From positions 434,001 to 498,000 of the forward strand of contig NZ_JAKNQQ010000003.1 in the NCBI RefSeq assembly GCF_022662475.1: 64,000 nucleotides of DNA. Reading direction: 5' to 3'. The notes under the pieces are model-generated. The model ran no database searches. It was not told the DNA's origin and saw only the letters and a program-made list of their open reading frames with translations. The DNA comes from Sphingomonas sp. TREG-RG-20F-R18-01. Lineage in GTDB: Bacteria; Pseudomonadota; Alphaproteobacteria; Sphingomonadales; Sphingomonadaceae. Shown piece after piece: positions 21,236 to 30,628 of this stretch (the stretch's first letter is position 1; every line of letters begins with the position of its first letter). Made by a program: the position numbers and the translations under genes.

Positions 21236-21585
21236 CGGGCGACGGCCGCTCCCGCCGTGCGGGCGACCAGATGGTCGAACACCGCCGGATGCAGCGGCTG
21301 GTCGAACCGGATCCCGCACTGCCAGGCACGCGACCAGCTGACTTTCGCCTCGATCGGCTCGAGCCCGGGGAGCTTGACCCATACCGTGGAGCCGGGCGTG
21401 ATGGTGAGATTGTCGACGCGGCATCCCGTCCGCGATACCTCCAGCAGCCCCGCCGGTTGCGCCTTCCAGTTCCGCTCGCGCAACGTGATCCCGACGGTGA
21501 TCGCGACCCGGTCGCCGATCCGGCGTTCGGGCTCCTCGTCCGCTACCGGGACGGGACCGAGCGTGGCCTGGTCCATGACGCCCAT
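21232..21585 (-). CDS. PilZ-domain protein
   Basis: 117-aa single PilZ domain, a family that often binds cyclic di-GMP. The Arg motif appears as ERRIGDR, and the usual D/NxSxxG motif appears as EVSRTG, with Glu for the first acidic or Asn residue, so nucleotide binding may be weak or lost. The start could be 21585 or 21576; neither has a strong ribosome binding site. It lies 5 bp after a 45-aa ORF that may be cotranslated. Confidence 0.75.
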   Translation of the reverse strand: MGVMDQATLGPVPVADEEPERRIGDRVAITVGITLRERNWKAQPAGLLEVSRTGCRVDNLTITPGSTVWVKLPGLEPIEAKVSWSRAWQCGIRFDQPLHPAVFDHLVARTAGAAVAR

Positions 21586-21590
21586 CCCGA

Positions 21591-21728
21591 TCAGGACGGT
21601 TGCTGATCGCACTCGACCGCGCACCGATCGCGCTTGCGACGTTCCTTGCCGTCATAGGCCGGCTGGTCCGCAATCCGCCGATCGGCGCCGCGCCGGTTGA
21701 TCGCCGATAAGTCCTCTACGCAGGGCAT
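21591..21728 (-). CDS. Putative 45-aa charged small protein upstream of PilZ gene
   Basis: A short ORF starting MPCVEDLSAINRRGADRR and ending RDRCAVECDQQPS. An AAGGA lies 7 nt before the ATG, better than any site in front of the PilZ gene, and the stop is 5 bp before the PilZ start. It is Arg-rich with three Cys. It could be a real small protein, a leader coupling translation of the PilZ gene, or part of a PilZ variant. No homologue is known to me. Confidence 0.4.
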   Translation of the reverse strand: MPCVEDLSAINRRGADRRIADQPAYDGKERRKRDRCAVECDQQPS

Positions 21729-21847
21729 ACCACATCCTTCTCCGCCCCAGCCTTACGCGACAGAGGTTAAGAAGGACTCAGACCCCCCGCCTCAACCTCC
21801 TGTTTGAGCTCGGTCTTCGACGTGTCGTCCGCGGGTTCGGACGCCGT

Positions 21848-23293
21848 CTAGGCCGGGGGCAGCGCGACCGCCTCGCCATAGCGTGCCAATGCCTCGACCG
21901 GCGGCACGTCGTCGATCTCCCGCGCCGTCGTCTCGATGTTGAGATCCCGGAACTTGCGACCGGTCACCAGTACGCGGCTTTCGAAGCTCGAGACGAACGT
22001 GTTGTAATTGTTGACCGCGCTGGTCAGCCCGCTGCCAACCTTGCGCAAGTCGCCCGCCGCCTTGGCCAGGCGCTCGTACAATTCCTTGCCAAGTTCGCCG
22101 ATCTGCCGTGCTTCCTTGGCCAGCCGCTCCTGCCGCCACACCGCCGCGACGGTTCGCGCGATCGCGATCAGATTGGTCGGGGTCGCCAGCAAGACCCGCT
22201 TGTCGAACGCGAAGTCCCACAGGGTCGGGTCCTGCTCGAGTGCCGCGGTCAGGAAATGTTCGCCGGGGACGAACATGATGACATAATCGGGCGCATCGGC
22301 GAACTGACTCCAATACGCCTTGTTGCCCAGTCCGTTGACGTGGGCGCGCATGGCGGCGGCGTGCATCGCGAGCCCCTTCGACCGCTCCGCCTCGTCGACC
22401 GCGCCAAAGGCATCCTGATAGGCGTTGAGCGACACCTTGGCGTCGATCACTAGGCTGCGGCCGCCGGGTACGGTCACGATTGCATCGGGCCGTAGCCGTC
22501 CGCCTTCGTCGCCGCCTGCCACCGATACTTCGGTCTGAAAGTCCGTATGTTCGGATAACCCACAGGTTTCGAGGACATTCTTGAGCTGCTGCTCGCCCCA
22601 GCGGCCGCGCGACTTGGGTGCGTTGCGCAACGAATTGACCAGCTTGGCGGCCTCGCTCGACACCTTCTCCTGCCCGACGCGCAACCCCTCGAGCTGCCCC
22701 TTCAACTGGTCGAACGCGCTCAGCCGCTCGGCCTCGACCTTGGTCACGGTCTCTTCATACCGCAGCAAACGGTCGCTGACGGGCTGGAGCATCGATTTGA
22801 GATTCTGCCCCGCCGTCTCTTCCGACTGGCGGAAGCGTTCATCGGCGCGCTTCAGGAACACGTCTTGCGCATCGTTGAGCAGTTTGTTCGACACTTCGGA
22901 AAATTGCGTGGCGAGCAGGTCCTTCGCGTGGAGCAATTCGGCGATCCGCGTCTCGTGCGTTTCGCGCACCAGCTTGAGGCGCGCGTCATCCGCATCACGC
23001 ATTTCCGCCAGCCGGTTCTCGAACGCCGAGGCATGCGTCTTGAGCGCGGTATTTTCGAGCCGCGCGACGTCGCGTTCATCGCGCAGTTCCGCCAGATCGA
23101 CGCGCAGCTGCTCGGCGTCGCGGGCGCGTTGTTCGGCACTGGCGAGATCGACGATCGCGCGCCGGAAATCGGCGTCGCGCGCCGCCGCATCGGCGCGGGC
23201 GGCGGCCAGCGGGCGATTGCCCAGCAGCCATCCGAACGCCAGGCCGACGAGGAGCGCACCGATCGCAAGCAGGGAAATCGTAAGGCCGGTCAT
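21848..23293 (-). CDS. rmuC: DNA recombination protein RmuC
   Basis: 481-aa RmuC-family protein, linked to limiting DNA inversions and rearrangements at repeats. An N-terminal membrane segment (GLTISLLAIGALLVGLAFGWL) is followed by a long coiled coil to about residue 200, then the RmuC nuclease-like domain with SRGRWGEQQLKNVLE, GGRSLVIDAKVSLNAY and PDYVIMFVPGEHFL. Family length is normal. It is divergent from fhs. Confidence 0.9.
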   Translation of the reverse strand: MTGLTISLLAIGALLVGLAFGWLLGNRPLAAARADAAARDADFRRAIVDLASAEQRARDAEQLRVDLAELRDERDVARLENTALKTHASAFENRLAEMRDADDARLKLVRETHETRIAELLHAKDLLATQFSEVSNKLLNDAQDVFLKRADERFRQSEETAGQNLKSMLQPVSDRLLRYEETVTKVEAERLSAFDQLKGQLEGLRVGQEKVSSEAAKLVNSLRNAPKSRGRWGEQQLKNVLETCGLSEHTDFQTEVSVAGGDEGGRLRPDAIVTVPGGRSLVIDAKVSLNAYQDAFGAVDEAERSKGLAMHAAAMRAHVNGLGNKAYWSQFADAPDYVIMFVPGEHFLTAALEQDPTLWDFAFDKRVLLATPTNLIAIARTVAAVWRQERLAKEARQIGELGKELYERLAKAAGDLRKVGSGLTSAVNNYNTFVSSFESRVLVTGRKFRDLNIETTAREIDDVPPVEALARYGEAVALPPA

Positions 23294-23448
23294 GCTGGGT
23301 CTTTCTGGAACATTCTGGGAACCGTAGCGGCGGGGCCGGATGCGGACAAGCGCCGGGCGGGGTCAAATAGCCCGGACGCGCCGGAATGCATCAGCGATGC
23401 GCCACTTCCCCCCTCCCCCTATCCGATCCGAGCGGTTATGGGCGCTCC

Positions 23449-25113
23449 ATGCTGTCCGACATCGCGATCTCGCGCGCCGCCACCCTGCACCCCATCAGCG
23501 CGATCGGCGCGGCAGCGGGAATCCCCCCGGAGGCGGTCGAGCCTTATGGACGTTTCAAGGCGAAGATCGACCTCACCCGCCTGCCCGCGGCGACCTCGAC
23601 CGGGAAGCTGATCCTCGTCACCGCGATCAACCCGACCCCCGCCGGCGAGGGCAAGTCGACGACGTCGGTCGGCCTCGCGGACGCGCTCAACCGGACCGGC
23701 CGCAAGACGATGCTCGCGCTGCGCGAACCGTCGCTTGGCCCGTGCTTCGGGACCAAGGGCGGCGCGACCGGGGGCGGCTACGCACAGGTCGTGCCGATGG
23801 AAGACATCAACCTCCATTTCACGGGCGATTTCCACGCCATCACGTCGGCGCACAATCTGCTGGCCGCGATGATCGACAACCATGTCCACTGGGGCAATTC
23901 GCTCGACATCGACGTGCGCCGGATCGTGTGGCGGCGGGTGCTCGACATGAACGACCGGGCATTGCGGGACATCGCGCAGTCGCTCGGCGGACCCGCGAAC
24001 GGGTTTCCGCGGGAAAGCGGATTCGACATTACCGTCGCTTCGGAAGTCATGGCGATCCTCTGTCTGGCGGACGACTTGCACGACCTCGAAGCGCGGCTCG
24101 GGCGGATCGTCGTCGCTTATACGCGCGATCGGCAGCCGGTGACCGCCAGGGACCTGAAGGCCGATGGCGCCATGGCGGTGTTGCTCGCCCAGGCGATCAA
24201 ACCCAACCTCGTCCAGACGCTGGAGGGGACGCCCGCGCTGATCCACGGCGGGCCTTTCGCCAACATCGCGCATGGCTGCAACTCGGTCATCGCCACGCGC
24301 ACCGCGCTGGGTCTGGCGGACTATGTCGTCACCGAAGCGGGCTTTGGCGCCGACCTCGGGGCGGAGAAGTTCTTCGACATCAAATGTCGCCAGGCCGGGC
24401 TCAAGCCGGCGGCGACCGTGATCGTTGCGACGGTTCGCGCGCTCAAGATGAACGGCGGGGTGGCCAAGGCGGATTTGTCCGCGCCGGACGTGGACGCGGT
24501 GCGTCGCGGCGGCGTCAACCTCGCCCGTCATATCGAGAACGTCCGCGCGTTCGGGGTTCCGGTGGTGGTGGCGGTCAACCGATTCGACAGCGATACGCCG
24601 GAAGAGTTCGAGGCGATCCGCGCCATCGCGGCCGCGCAGGGGTGCGAGGCGGTCCTCTGCACGCACTGGGCCGAAGGCGGCGCCGGGGCCGAGGCGCTGG
24701 CGGAGGCGGTCGTCGCACTCTGCGACCATATGCCGGGCCAGTTTGCCCCGCTTTACGCCGACGACCTGTCGCTGTTTGACAAGATCAATACGGTCGCCAC
24801 GCGGATCTATCGCGCGGAGGAAGCCGTCGCCGACCCGTCGGTGCTCGCGCAGCTGGCGCGCTGGGAGGCGGCGGGGTTTGGCCACCTTCCGGTATGCATG
24901 GCCAAGACACAGTATAGTTTCTCGACCGATCCCGCCAAGCTCGGTGCGCCGACCGGGCACGTCGTGCCGGTCCGCGAGGTCCGGCTGAGCGCCGGTGCCG
25001 GGTTCGTCGTGGCGATCTGCGGGGAGATCATGACGATGCCGGGCCTGCCGCGCGTGCCAGCGGCAGAGGGCATTCGGTTCGGGGCGCTGGGTGAGATCGA
25101 GGGGTTGTTCTGA
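23449..25113 (+). CDS. fhs: Formate-tetrahydrofolate ligase
   Basis: 554-aa ATP-dependent enzyme making 10-formyltetrahydrofolate from formate and THF, feeding purine and formyl-Met synthesis. The nucleotide loop [12 protein letters not shown] is near residue 65, followed by [14 protein letters not shown] and [15 protein letters not shown], all family signatures. The ATG at 23449 fits; the open frame extends 21 residues upstream without family likeness. Its product serves fmt and purine synthesis, both represented in this window. Confidence 0.95.
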   Translation: MLSDIAISRAATLHPISAIGAAAGIPPEAVEPYGRFKAKIDLTRLPAATSTGKLILVTAINPTPAGEGKSTTSVGLADALNRTGRKTMLALREPSLGPCFGTKGGATGGGYAQVVPMEDINLHFTGDFHAITSAHNLLAAMIDNHVHWGNSLDIDVRRIVWRRVLDMNDRALRDIAQSLGGPANGFPRESGFDITVASEVMAILCLADDLHDLEARLGRIVVAYTRDRQPVTARDLKADGAMAVLLAQAIKPNLVQTLEGTPALIHGGPFANIAHGCNSVIATRTALGLADYVVTEAGFGADLGAEKFFDIKCRQAGLKPAATVIVATVRALKMNGGVAKADLSAPDVDAVRRGGVNLARHIENVRAFGVPVVVAVNRFDSDTPEEFEAIRAIAAAQGCEAVLCTHWAEGGAGAEALAEAVVALCDHMPGQFAPLYADDLSLFDKINTVATRIYRAEEAVADPSVLAQLARWEAAGFGHLPVCMAKTQYSFSTDPAKLGAPTGHVVPVREVRLSAGAGFVVAICGEIMTMPGLPRVPAAEGIRFGALGEIEGLF

Positions 25114-25133
25114 AGCGGCAGGGATGAGCCACC

Positions 25134-25211
25134 GTTCTTCTGCGAAAGCAGGCGCCCTGGGTAACGAGGAACTGCTCTCGTAACCCTGGGCTTCTGCCTG
25201 CGCAGGAGCAC
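25134..25211. repeat. Dispersed two-hairpin inverted repeat between fhs and def
   Basis: Left arm TTCTGCGAAAGCAGG followed by CCCTGGGTAAC, and right arm GTAACCCTGGG followed by CTGCCTGCGCAGGAG, in inverted orientation. It sits between the convergent stops of fhs and def, where it could end both transcripts. It is the same type as the element at 508-593. Confidence 0.75.
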
Positions 25212-25225
25212 GCAGGAGGCTGGTT

Positions 25226-25756
25226 TCAGCCCGCCTTGCGCATCTTGGTCAGCTTTTTCATCAGCATGTCGCGCTTGAGCTTCGAGATGTGGTCGATGAA
25301 CAAAACGCCGTTGAGATGGTCGATTTCATGCTGAAGCGCGGTCGCCAGAAGGCCGTCCATGTCGCCTTCCTGCCGCACGCCCTGCTCGTCGAGCCACGCC
25401 GCGCGGCATCGTGCGGGGCGCTCGACGTCGGCATATTGCTCGGGAATCGACAGGCAGCCCTCGGCGTAGACCGACAGCTCGTCGCTCACCGACAGCAATT
25501 CCGGGTTGATGAAGACCAGCGGCTTGCGCACCGGCTTGGCGTCCTCGCCCTCGCCTTCGGTTTCCTGCAGGTCGATCACGACGATCCGCTGCTCGATCGC
25601 GACCTGGGTCGCGGCGAGGCCGATGCCTCGCGCGTCGTACATCGTGTCGAACATGTCGGAGACGATCGTGCGCACCGAGTCGTCGACGGTTGCGACGGGC
25701 TTCGCGACGGCGCGGAGGCCGGGATGCGGGACTTCAAGAATTTCGAGGACTGCCAT
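25226..25756 (-). CDS. def: Peptide deformylase
   Basis: 176-aa Fe/Zn peptide deformylase removing the N-formyl group from nascent proteins. All three motifs are intact: GIGLAATQ, EGCLSIP and QHEIDHLNG. It has normal type-I length. It works with Fmt, encoded nearby. It is preceded by recR on the same strand across a 144-bp gap that holds a long inverted repeat. Confidence 0.95.
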   Translation of the reverse strand: MAVLEILEVPHPGLRAVAKPVATVDDSVRTIVSDMFDTMYDARGIGLAATQVAIEQRIVVIDLQETEGEGEDAKPVRKPLVFINPELLSVSDELSVYAEGCLSIPEQYADVERPARCRAAWLDEQGVRQEGDMDGLLATALQHEIDHLNGVLFIDHISKLKRDMLMKKLTKMRKAG

Positions 25757-25807
25757 TCCCGCGAGCTAGGAAAGCGCGCACGGCGCGTCAAGGTTGCTGC
25801 CTTGCTT

Positions 25808-25870
25808 CTTCGTGGCTTTGTGGCTTCGTGCGAGAAAGTCTTTTTCGCACAAAGCCACAAAGACACAAAG
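25808..25870. repeat. Long hairpin repeat between recR and def
   Basis: Arms of about 28 nt at 25808-25835 and 25843-25870, with cores GTGGCTTTGTGGCTTCGTGC and GCACAAAGCCACAAAGACAC, are inverted with a 7-nt loop and a few mismatches. The A/T content is much higher than in the neighbouring genes. This is a different repeat family from the GAAG-loop elements. It could end the recR message or be a mobile palindrome. Confidence 0.7.
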
Positions 25871-25900
25871 ATCAGAACAGGTTGAAAGAGGTTTCGCCTC

Positions 25901-26497
25901 CTAGGCAACAGGTCGCCGCGCCCGCAACGCCTGCGCCAGCGTTCCTTCGTCGAGATAGTCCAGCTCGCCGCCGACCGGCAAACCATGTGCCAGCTGCGTG
26001 ATGCGCACCGGGAAGCGTTCGATCCGCTCGGCGATGTAATGCGCGGTGGTCTGCCCTTCGAGCGTCGCGTTCATCGCAAGCACCACCTCGTCGATCCCGC
26101 CATCCGCGATCCGCCGCACCAGCGAATCGATCGCGAGGTCTTCGGGGCGAACTCCTTCGAGCGCGGACAGCCGCCCGCCAAGGACATGAAAACGCCCCGG
26201 GAACAGGCGCGAGCGATCTAGCGCCCACAAGTCCGCAACCTCCTCGACCACACACAAGGCGCGCGCATCGCGCCGCTGGTCGGCACAGACGCCGCAGGGG
26301 TTGGTGGTGTCAACATTCCCGCAAACTGAACAGGTTGCGAGGTTTTCATCGACAGCCATCAGAGCATTGAGCAACGGCCCCAGCGCTGCCTCGCGCCTTT
26401 TGAGAAGATGCAGCACCGCCCGTCGCGCCGATCGCGGTCCGAGCCCGGGGAGCTTGCTGAGCGCCTGCGTAAGGGCTTCGATTTCGGGAGACGCCAT
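25901..26497 (-). CDS. recR: Recombination mediator RecR
   Basis: 198-aa RecR, which with RecO/RecF loads RecA at gaps. It has an N-terminal helix-hairpin-helix ([20 protein letters not shown]), a zinc finger CSVCG ... CGVC and a Toprim domain with [11 protein letters not shown] and HVLGG. The ATG at 26497 gives the usual family start [13 protein letters not shown]; an ATG 21 nt upstream is an alternative, and the much longer open frame is antisense to fmt. It is divergent from fmt. Confidence 0.94.
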   Translation of the reverse strand: MASPEIEALTQALSKLPGLGPRSARRAVLHLLKRREAALGPLLNALMAVDENLATCSVCGNVDTTNPCGVCADQRRDARALCVVEEVADLWALDRSRLFPGRFHVLGGRLSALEGVRPEDLAIDSLVRRIADGGIDEVVLAMNATLEGQTTAHYIAERIERFPVRITQLAHGLPVGGELDYLDEGTLAQALRARRPVA

Positions 26498-26614
26498 CCA
26501 GAACAGATAGGGGGCCATTGTGCGTTCGTCACCCCGGCGCAGATCGTCGACTGCAAGGCGCGGGAGGGATGCCGGCGCTTGTGTTTGGCGTCCCGCAATC
26601 GCAAGAGCCGCATC

Positions 26615-27601
26615 ATGCGGATCATCTTCATGGGCACGCCCGACTTCTCTGTCCCCGTCCTGCAGGCGCTGGTCGATGCGGGGCATGACGTCGTCGCGTC
26701 GTACAGCCAGCCACCGCGCCGCGCCGGGCGCGGCAAGGCGTTGACGCCAACGCCGGTCCACGCACGCGCCGAGGTGCTCGGGATCCCGGTCCGTACCCCG
26801 GTCACGCTGCGCGATCCAGAAGCGCAGGCTGAATTCGCTGCGTTCGCCGCGGACATTGCTGTGGTCGCGGCCTATGGGCTGATCCTTCCGCGCGCGATCC
26901 TCGATGCGCCAGCGCGGGGCTGCCTGAATGTCCACGCCTCGCTCCTGCCCCGCTGGCGCGGCGCAGCGCCGATCCAGCGCGCGATCCTCGCCGGGGATGC
27001 GGTCACCGGTGTCTGCATCATGCAGATGGAGGCCGGGCTAGATACCGGCCCCGTGCTCTTACGCGACGAAACACCGATCGACGCAAAGACCGCAGGCACG
27101 CTGACCGACGAACTGAGCGCGATGGGCGCACGGCTGATGATCGCCACGCTGGCGGATCTCGCTGGTTGTGCGCCGGTCGTGCAGCCCGAGGATGGCGTCA
27201 CGTATGCCGCCAAGATCGACAAGGCCGAAACCCGGCTCGATTTCGCGCAGGATGCCGTGGCGGTCGAGCGGCAGATCCGCGCGTTCAATCCGCCGGGGGC
27301 GTGGTTCGAGGTCGCGGGGGAACGCGTGCGCGTCCTTGCTGCCGACGTCCTCCGTCATCCCGGCGAAGGCCGGGACCGCCAAGTTGATCGCGCGCCCGGA
27401 GAACCGGACGGCCCCGGCCTGCGCCGGGGTGACGAAGGCGGGGCCGATGCGCTGGACGGGCTTGTGCTGGACGCCGACCTTACCATCGCCTGCGCGCAAG
27501 GGGCGATCCGGCCGACGCTGCTCCAGCGCGCGGGACGTGGCGTCATGACCGCGCCCGAACTGCTCCGCGGCTTCGCGATCCCCGCCGGAACCCGGCTTTG
27601 A
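26615..27601 (+). CDS. fmt: Methionyl-tRNA formyltransferase with in-frame repeat insertion
   Basis: 328-aa enzyme that formylates initiator Met-tRNA. The catalytic domain has [35 protein letters not shown] and GLDTGPVLL. The C-terminal domain runs from about 205 and includes [13 protein letters not shown] and [14 protein letters not shown]. Residues about 247-276 (HPGEGRDRQ ... [12 protein letters not shown]) come from a dispersed palindromic element lying in frame in a C-domain loop, so the protein is about 20-30 residues longer than usual. The ATG at 26615 is the family start. Its TGA overlaps the truA TTG. Confidence 0.94.
   Translation: MRIIFMGTPDFSVPVLQALVDAGHDVVASYSQPPRRAGRGKALTPTPVHARAEVLGIPVRTPVTLRDPEAQAEFAAFAADIAVVAAYGLILPRAILDAPARGCLNVHASLLPRWRGAAPIQRAILAGDAVTGVCIMQMEAGLDTGPVLLRDETPIDAKTAGTLTDELSAMGARLMIATLADLAGCAPVVQPEDGVTYAAKIDKAETRLDFAQDAVAVERQIRAFNPPGAWFEVAGERVRVLAADVLRHPGEGRDRQVDRAPGEPDGPGLRRGDEGGADALDGLVLDADLTIACAQGAIRPTLLQRAGRGVMTAPELLRGFAIPAGTRL
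27353..27434 (+). repeat. Dispersed palindromic element inside fmt, reading frame kept
   Basis: The left hairpin TCCCGGC-GAAG-GCCGGGA follows CGTCA at 27353; the right hairpin CCCCGGC-CTGC-GCCGGGG is followed by TGACG, ending at 27434. The two are inverted, as in the intergenic copies. The codon frame is R-H-P-G-E-G-R-D at the left and D-G-P-G-L-R-R-G-D at the right, without a stop or frameshift. Confidence 0.85.
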
Positions 27602-28338
27602 CGCGGTTCGCGCTGACGGTCGAATATGACGGGCGCCCATTCATGGGTTGGCAGCGGCAACACCATGGCCCGACCGTCCAGGCTGCGATCGAGCGCGCGG
27701 CGCACGCGATCACCGGCGAGACGGTCGCGGTCCACGCCGCCGGGCGGACCGACGCGGGAGTCCACGGGATCGCGATGCGCGCGCATATCGACATCGTACG
27801 CGACATCGCCCCGTTCCGGTTGCAGGAGGCGCTCAACGCCAAGCTACGGCCCGATCCGGTCGCGATCACCGGGTGCGAAATCGTGCCGGACGACTGGCAT
27901 GCACGCTTTTCGTGCATCGGGCGGCATTACGAGTTCCGCATCGTCACCCGTCGCGCGCCGCTGACGTTCGAACGGGGCCTCGCGTGGCGAATCCCTGCGG
28001 CGCTCGATGTCGCGGCGATGGCGGACGGCGCGGCGCGACTGGTCGGGCGGCACGACTTCACCACCTTCCGCTCGGCGCACTGCCAGGCGGACAGCCCCTT
28101 GCGCACGCTCGACCGGCTCGACGTCGTCGCCGACGGCGAGCGGATCAGCGTGTTCGCCTCGGCGCGGTCGTTCCTGCATCACCAGGTGCGCTCGATGGTC
28201 GGGTGCCTCGCGCTGGTCGGCGAGGGGAAATGGACGGCGGCCGACATCACGACCGCGCTAGAGGCACGCGACCGGACCGCATTGGGGTTCAATGCGCCGC
28301 CTGATGGGCTGTATTTCTTGCGGGCGGACTATCCGTAG
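27598..28338 (+). CDS. truA: tRNA pseudouridine synthase A
   Basis: 246-aa TruA, forming pseudouridine at positions 38-40 of tRNA anticodon stems. The N-terminus [20 protein letters not shown] and the catalytic Asp in GRTDAGVHG are clear, along with [11 protein letters not shown]. The start is a TTG overlapping the fmt TGA (TTGA); the next ATG would delete the conserved first strand, so coupled initiation at TTG is the best reading. Confidence 0.93.
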   Translation: MTRFALTVEYDGRPFMGWQRQHHGPTVQAAIERAAHAITGETVAVHAAGRTDAGVHGIAMRAHIDIVRDIAPFRLQEALNAKLRPDPVAITGCEIVPDDWHARFSCIGRHYEFRIVTRRAPLTFERGLAWRIPAALDVAAMADGAARLVGRHDFTTFRSAHCQADSPLRTLDRLDVVADGERISVFASARSFLHHQVRSMVGCLALVGEGKWTAADITTALEARDRTALGFNAPPDGLYFLRADYP

Positions 28339-28405
28339 CCGCGGCATGGTTCGCACACTGTGCCGCAACATCCGCATAAGTTGCTGGGGCTAATCACTTT
28401 GCAAC

Positions 28406-28500
28406 GGCGTCATCCTGAACTTGTTTCAGGGTCCACCGCGCCGCAATGACGGGCTGAGCCGGTTGCGCGGTGGATGCTGAAACAGGTTCAGCATGACGCC
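28406..28500. repeat. 35-bp-arm inverted repeat between truA and thiSG
   Basis: Arms at 28406-28440 and 28466-28500 are inverted with few mismatches. Their cores are GTCATCCTGAACTTGTTTCAG and the counterpart CTGAAACAGGTTCAGCATGAC; each contains a CTGAA...TTCAG hairpin. It is a distinct sub-family placed between convergent genes, so a bidirectional terminator role is possible. Confidence 0.75.
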
Positions 28501-28533
28501 GTGTGTGGGGGGGCGGCGGCCCCGCCCCTCAGA

Positions 28534-29544
28534 TCAGATCAACCCCGCCAGCGGGCTCGACGGATCGGCGTAGCGCCGCATCCCCATCCGCCCCGCGAGG
28601 TACGACAGCCGCCCCGCCTCGACCCCAGCCTTCATCGCCGCCGCCATCATCACCGGATCCTTGGCTTCGGCAATCGCGGTGTTCATCAACACCCCGTCGC
28701 AGCCGAGCTCCATCGCAACCGCTGCGTCGGACGCCGAGCCCACGCCCGCGTCGACCAGCACCGGCACGCTCGCCCCCTCGACGATCAGGCGGATCGTCAC
28801 GCGGTTCTGGATCCCGAGCCCCGACCCGATCGGTGCGCCAAGCGGCATGATCGCGACCGCGCCTGCATTCTCCAGCCGCTTCGCTGCGATCGGATCGTCG
28901 ACGCAGTAGACCATCGGGAGGAACCCCTCGTTCGCGAGAACCTCGGTCGCGCGGAGCGTCTCGACCATGTCGGGATACAGCGTCCGCGCCTCGCCGAGCA
29001 CCTCGAGCTTCACGAGGTCCCAGCCGCCCGCCTCGCGCGCGAGGCGCAGCGTGCGGATCGCCGAGTCGGCGTCGAAACAGCCCGCGGTATTGGGCAGATA
29101 GGTGACCTTCTTCGGATCGATGAAGTCGGTCAGCATCGGCGCGTTCGGATCGCTGACGTTCACCCGCCGCACCGCGACGGTGACAATCTCCGCACCCGAT
29201 GCCTCGAGCGCGGCGGCGTTCTGCGCGAAGTCCTTGTACTTGCCGGTGCCGACGATCAGCCGCGAGCGGAACGTGCGCCCCGCAACGGTCCAGGTATCGG
29301 CCGTGAGGGCGGGCGCATGATCCCCCCCGCCGACGAAATGGACGATCTCGAGCTCGTCGCCGTCCTCGACCATGACGTCACCCAGCGTCGAGCGCGGCAC
29401 GACAGCGAGGTTGCGTTCGACCGCGACCTTTTCGGGCATGAGGCCCAGGTCGGCGGCGAGATCGGCCAGGCTCAGCCCCGCGCGGACCCGGCGATGCTCA
29501 CCATTGACCTGGATGCTGACGGTTCCATCGCTGTGCACAATCAT
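28534..29544 (-). CDS. thiG: ThiS-ThiG fusion: sulfur carrier and thiazole synthase
   Basis: 336-aa fusion for the thiazole half of thiamine. Residues about 1-72 are the ThiS ubiquitin-like fold ([20 protein letters not shown]) ending [12 protein letters not shown], which retains the Gly-Gly that is thiocarboxylated in free ThiS. The rest is the ThiG TIM barrel with [14 protein letters not shown], the Schiff-base Lys region [16 protein letters not shown] and [12 protein letters not shown]. The ATG at 29544 follows GGAAGG; the open frame extends upstream without family likeness. It is divergent from aroQ. Confidence 0.9.
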   Translation of the reverse strand: MIVHSDGTVSIQVNGEHRRVRAGLSLADLAADLGLMPEKVAVERNLAVVPRSTLGDVMVEDGDELEIVHFVGGGDHAPALTADTWTVAGRTFRSRLIVGTGKYKDFAQNAAALEASGAEIVTVAVRRVNVSDPNAPMLTDFIDPKKVTYLPNTAGCFDADSAIRTLRLAREAGGWDLVKLEVLGEARTLYPDMVETLRATEVLANEGFLPMVYCVDDPIAAKRLENAGAVAIMPLGAPIGSGLGIQNRVTIRLIVEGASVPVLVDAGVGSASDAAVAMELGCDGVLMNTAIAEAKDPVMMAAAMKAGVEAGRLSYLAGRMGMRRYADPSSPLAGLI

Positions 29545-29672
29545 TGACCTTCCGTGTTCGCACCCGCGCTTCCCATGGTCGTGGCTCGACTTCCCGCGCC
29601 GCGACCGGGTAAGAGGGAGTGATAGCGCGATATAAGCGTGGCGCCACGCCCGCAACCGAAAGCCTCCACCCG

Positions 29673-30107
29673 ATGCCCGAAACGATTTTCGTCCTCAACG
29701 GCCCCAATCTCAACCTGCTGGGCACCCGCGAGCCCGAAATCTACGGCGCGGACACGCTCGATGACATCGCCGGGCAGCTCGAGGATCGCGCGCGCGAACT
29801 GGGGTTCGCCATCGACTTGCGGCAATCCAATCACGAAGGCCATCTGGTCGACTGGATCCACGAGGCGCAGGCGCTGCCCGCCAAGGCGGTGATCCTCAAC
29901 GCCGCTGCCTTCACGCATACGTCGGTCGCGGTGCTGGATGCGATCAAGGCGGTGCGCACGCCGGTGATCGAGGTGCACCTTTCCAACCCGCACGCGCGCG
30001 AAGCCTTTCGCCACGTCAGCCGTATCTCGCCTGCCGTAAAGGGCACGATCAGCGGGTTCGGCGCGTTATCGTATCTGCTGGCGCTTGAAGCGGCGGCACG
30101 ACTCTGA
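29673..30107 (+). CDS. aroQ: 3-dehydroquinate dehydratase, type II
   Basis: 144-aa type II dehydroquinase of the shikimate pathway. Signatures are [21 protein letters not shown] (catalytic Tyr at its end), [30 protein letters not shown] and [15 protein letters not shown]. The ATG at 29673 is the family start; the open frame extends 18 residues upstream. It begins the aroQ-accB-accC operon, an arrangement common in proteobacteria. Confidence 0.95.
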   Translation: MPETIFVLNGPNLNLLGTREPEIYGADTLDDIAGQLEDRARELGFAIDLRQSNHEGHLVDWIHEAQALPAKAVILNAAAFTHTSVAVLDAIKAVRTPVIEVHLSNPHAREAFRHVSRISPAVKGTISGFGALSYLLALEAAARL

Positions 30108-30146
30108 CAGGACGCACCCTCGAAAAACAGGGAGCATAGGGGACAT

Positions 30147-30626
30147 ATGCCCGAAGATACCACTGCAGACGCCATGCGGATCGATGTCGATCTGGTGCGT
30201 CAGCTCGCACAATTGCTCGACGACACGTCGCTGACCGAAATCGAGGTCGAGGACGGCGGGCGCAAGATTCGCATCGCGCGCAAGGCCGCGGCTGCTGCCG
30301 CGCCGGCGCCGATGCAGTATGCGCCAGCGCCGTCGCTGGCCGTGCCGAACAGCGCGCCATCGGCGGAAATCGTCGCGCCGCCGCCGTCGGCGCTCAACGC
30401 GGTCAAGTCACCGATGGTCGGTACCGCCTATCTGTCACCCAACCCCGAGGCAAAGCCGTTCGTCAGCGTCGGCGACACGGTTGCGGCGGGGGATACGCTG
30501 CTGATCGTCGAGGCGATGAAGGTGATGAACCCGATCCTCGCGCCGAGCGCAGGCCGTGTCTCGGCGGTGCTGGTAACGAGCGGGCAGCCGGTTGAGTTCG
30601 ACCAGCCGCTGGTGGTCGTCGAATAA
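30147..30626 (+). CDS. accB: Acetyl-CoA carboxylase biotin carboxyl carrier protein
   Basis: 159-aa BCCP. The N-terminal part ([24 protein letters not shown]) is followed by an Ala/Pro-rich linker at about 50-80 and the biotinyl domain with the acceptor Lys in [10 protein letters not shown]. It carries carboxybiotin between AccC and the carboxyltransferase in fatty-acid synthesis. BirA, encoded at 40 kb, would biotinylate this Lys. accC starts 2 bp after its stop. Confidence 0.95.
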   Translation: MPEDTTADAMRIDVDLVRQLAQLLDDTSLTEIEVEDGGRKIRIARKAAAAAAPAPMQYAPAPSLAVPNSAPSAEIVAPPPSALNAVKSPMVGTAYLSPNPEAKPFVSVGDTVAAGDTLLIVEAMKVMNPILAPSAGRVSAVLVTSGQPVEFDQPLVVVE

Positions 30627-30628
30627 TC

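Noticed and set aside
26615..27601. fmt as a pseudogene damaged by an insertion
   Set aside because: The frame is intact through the repeat, conserved C-terminal sequence follows, and the stop still overlaps truA as in a working gene pair.
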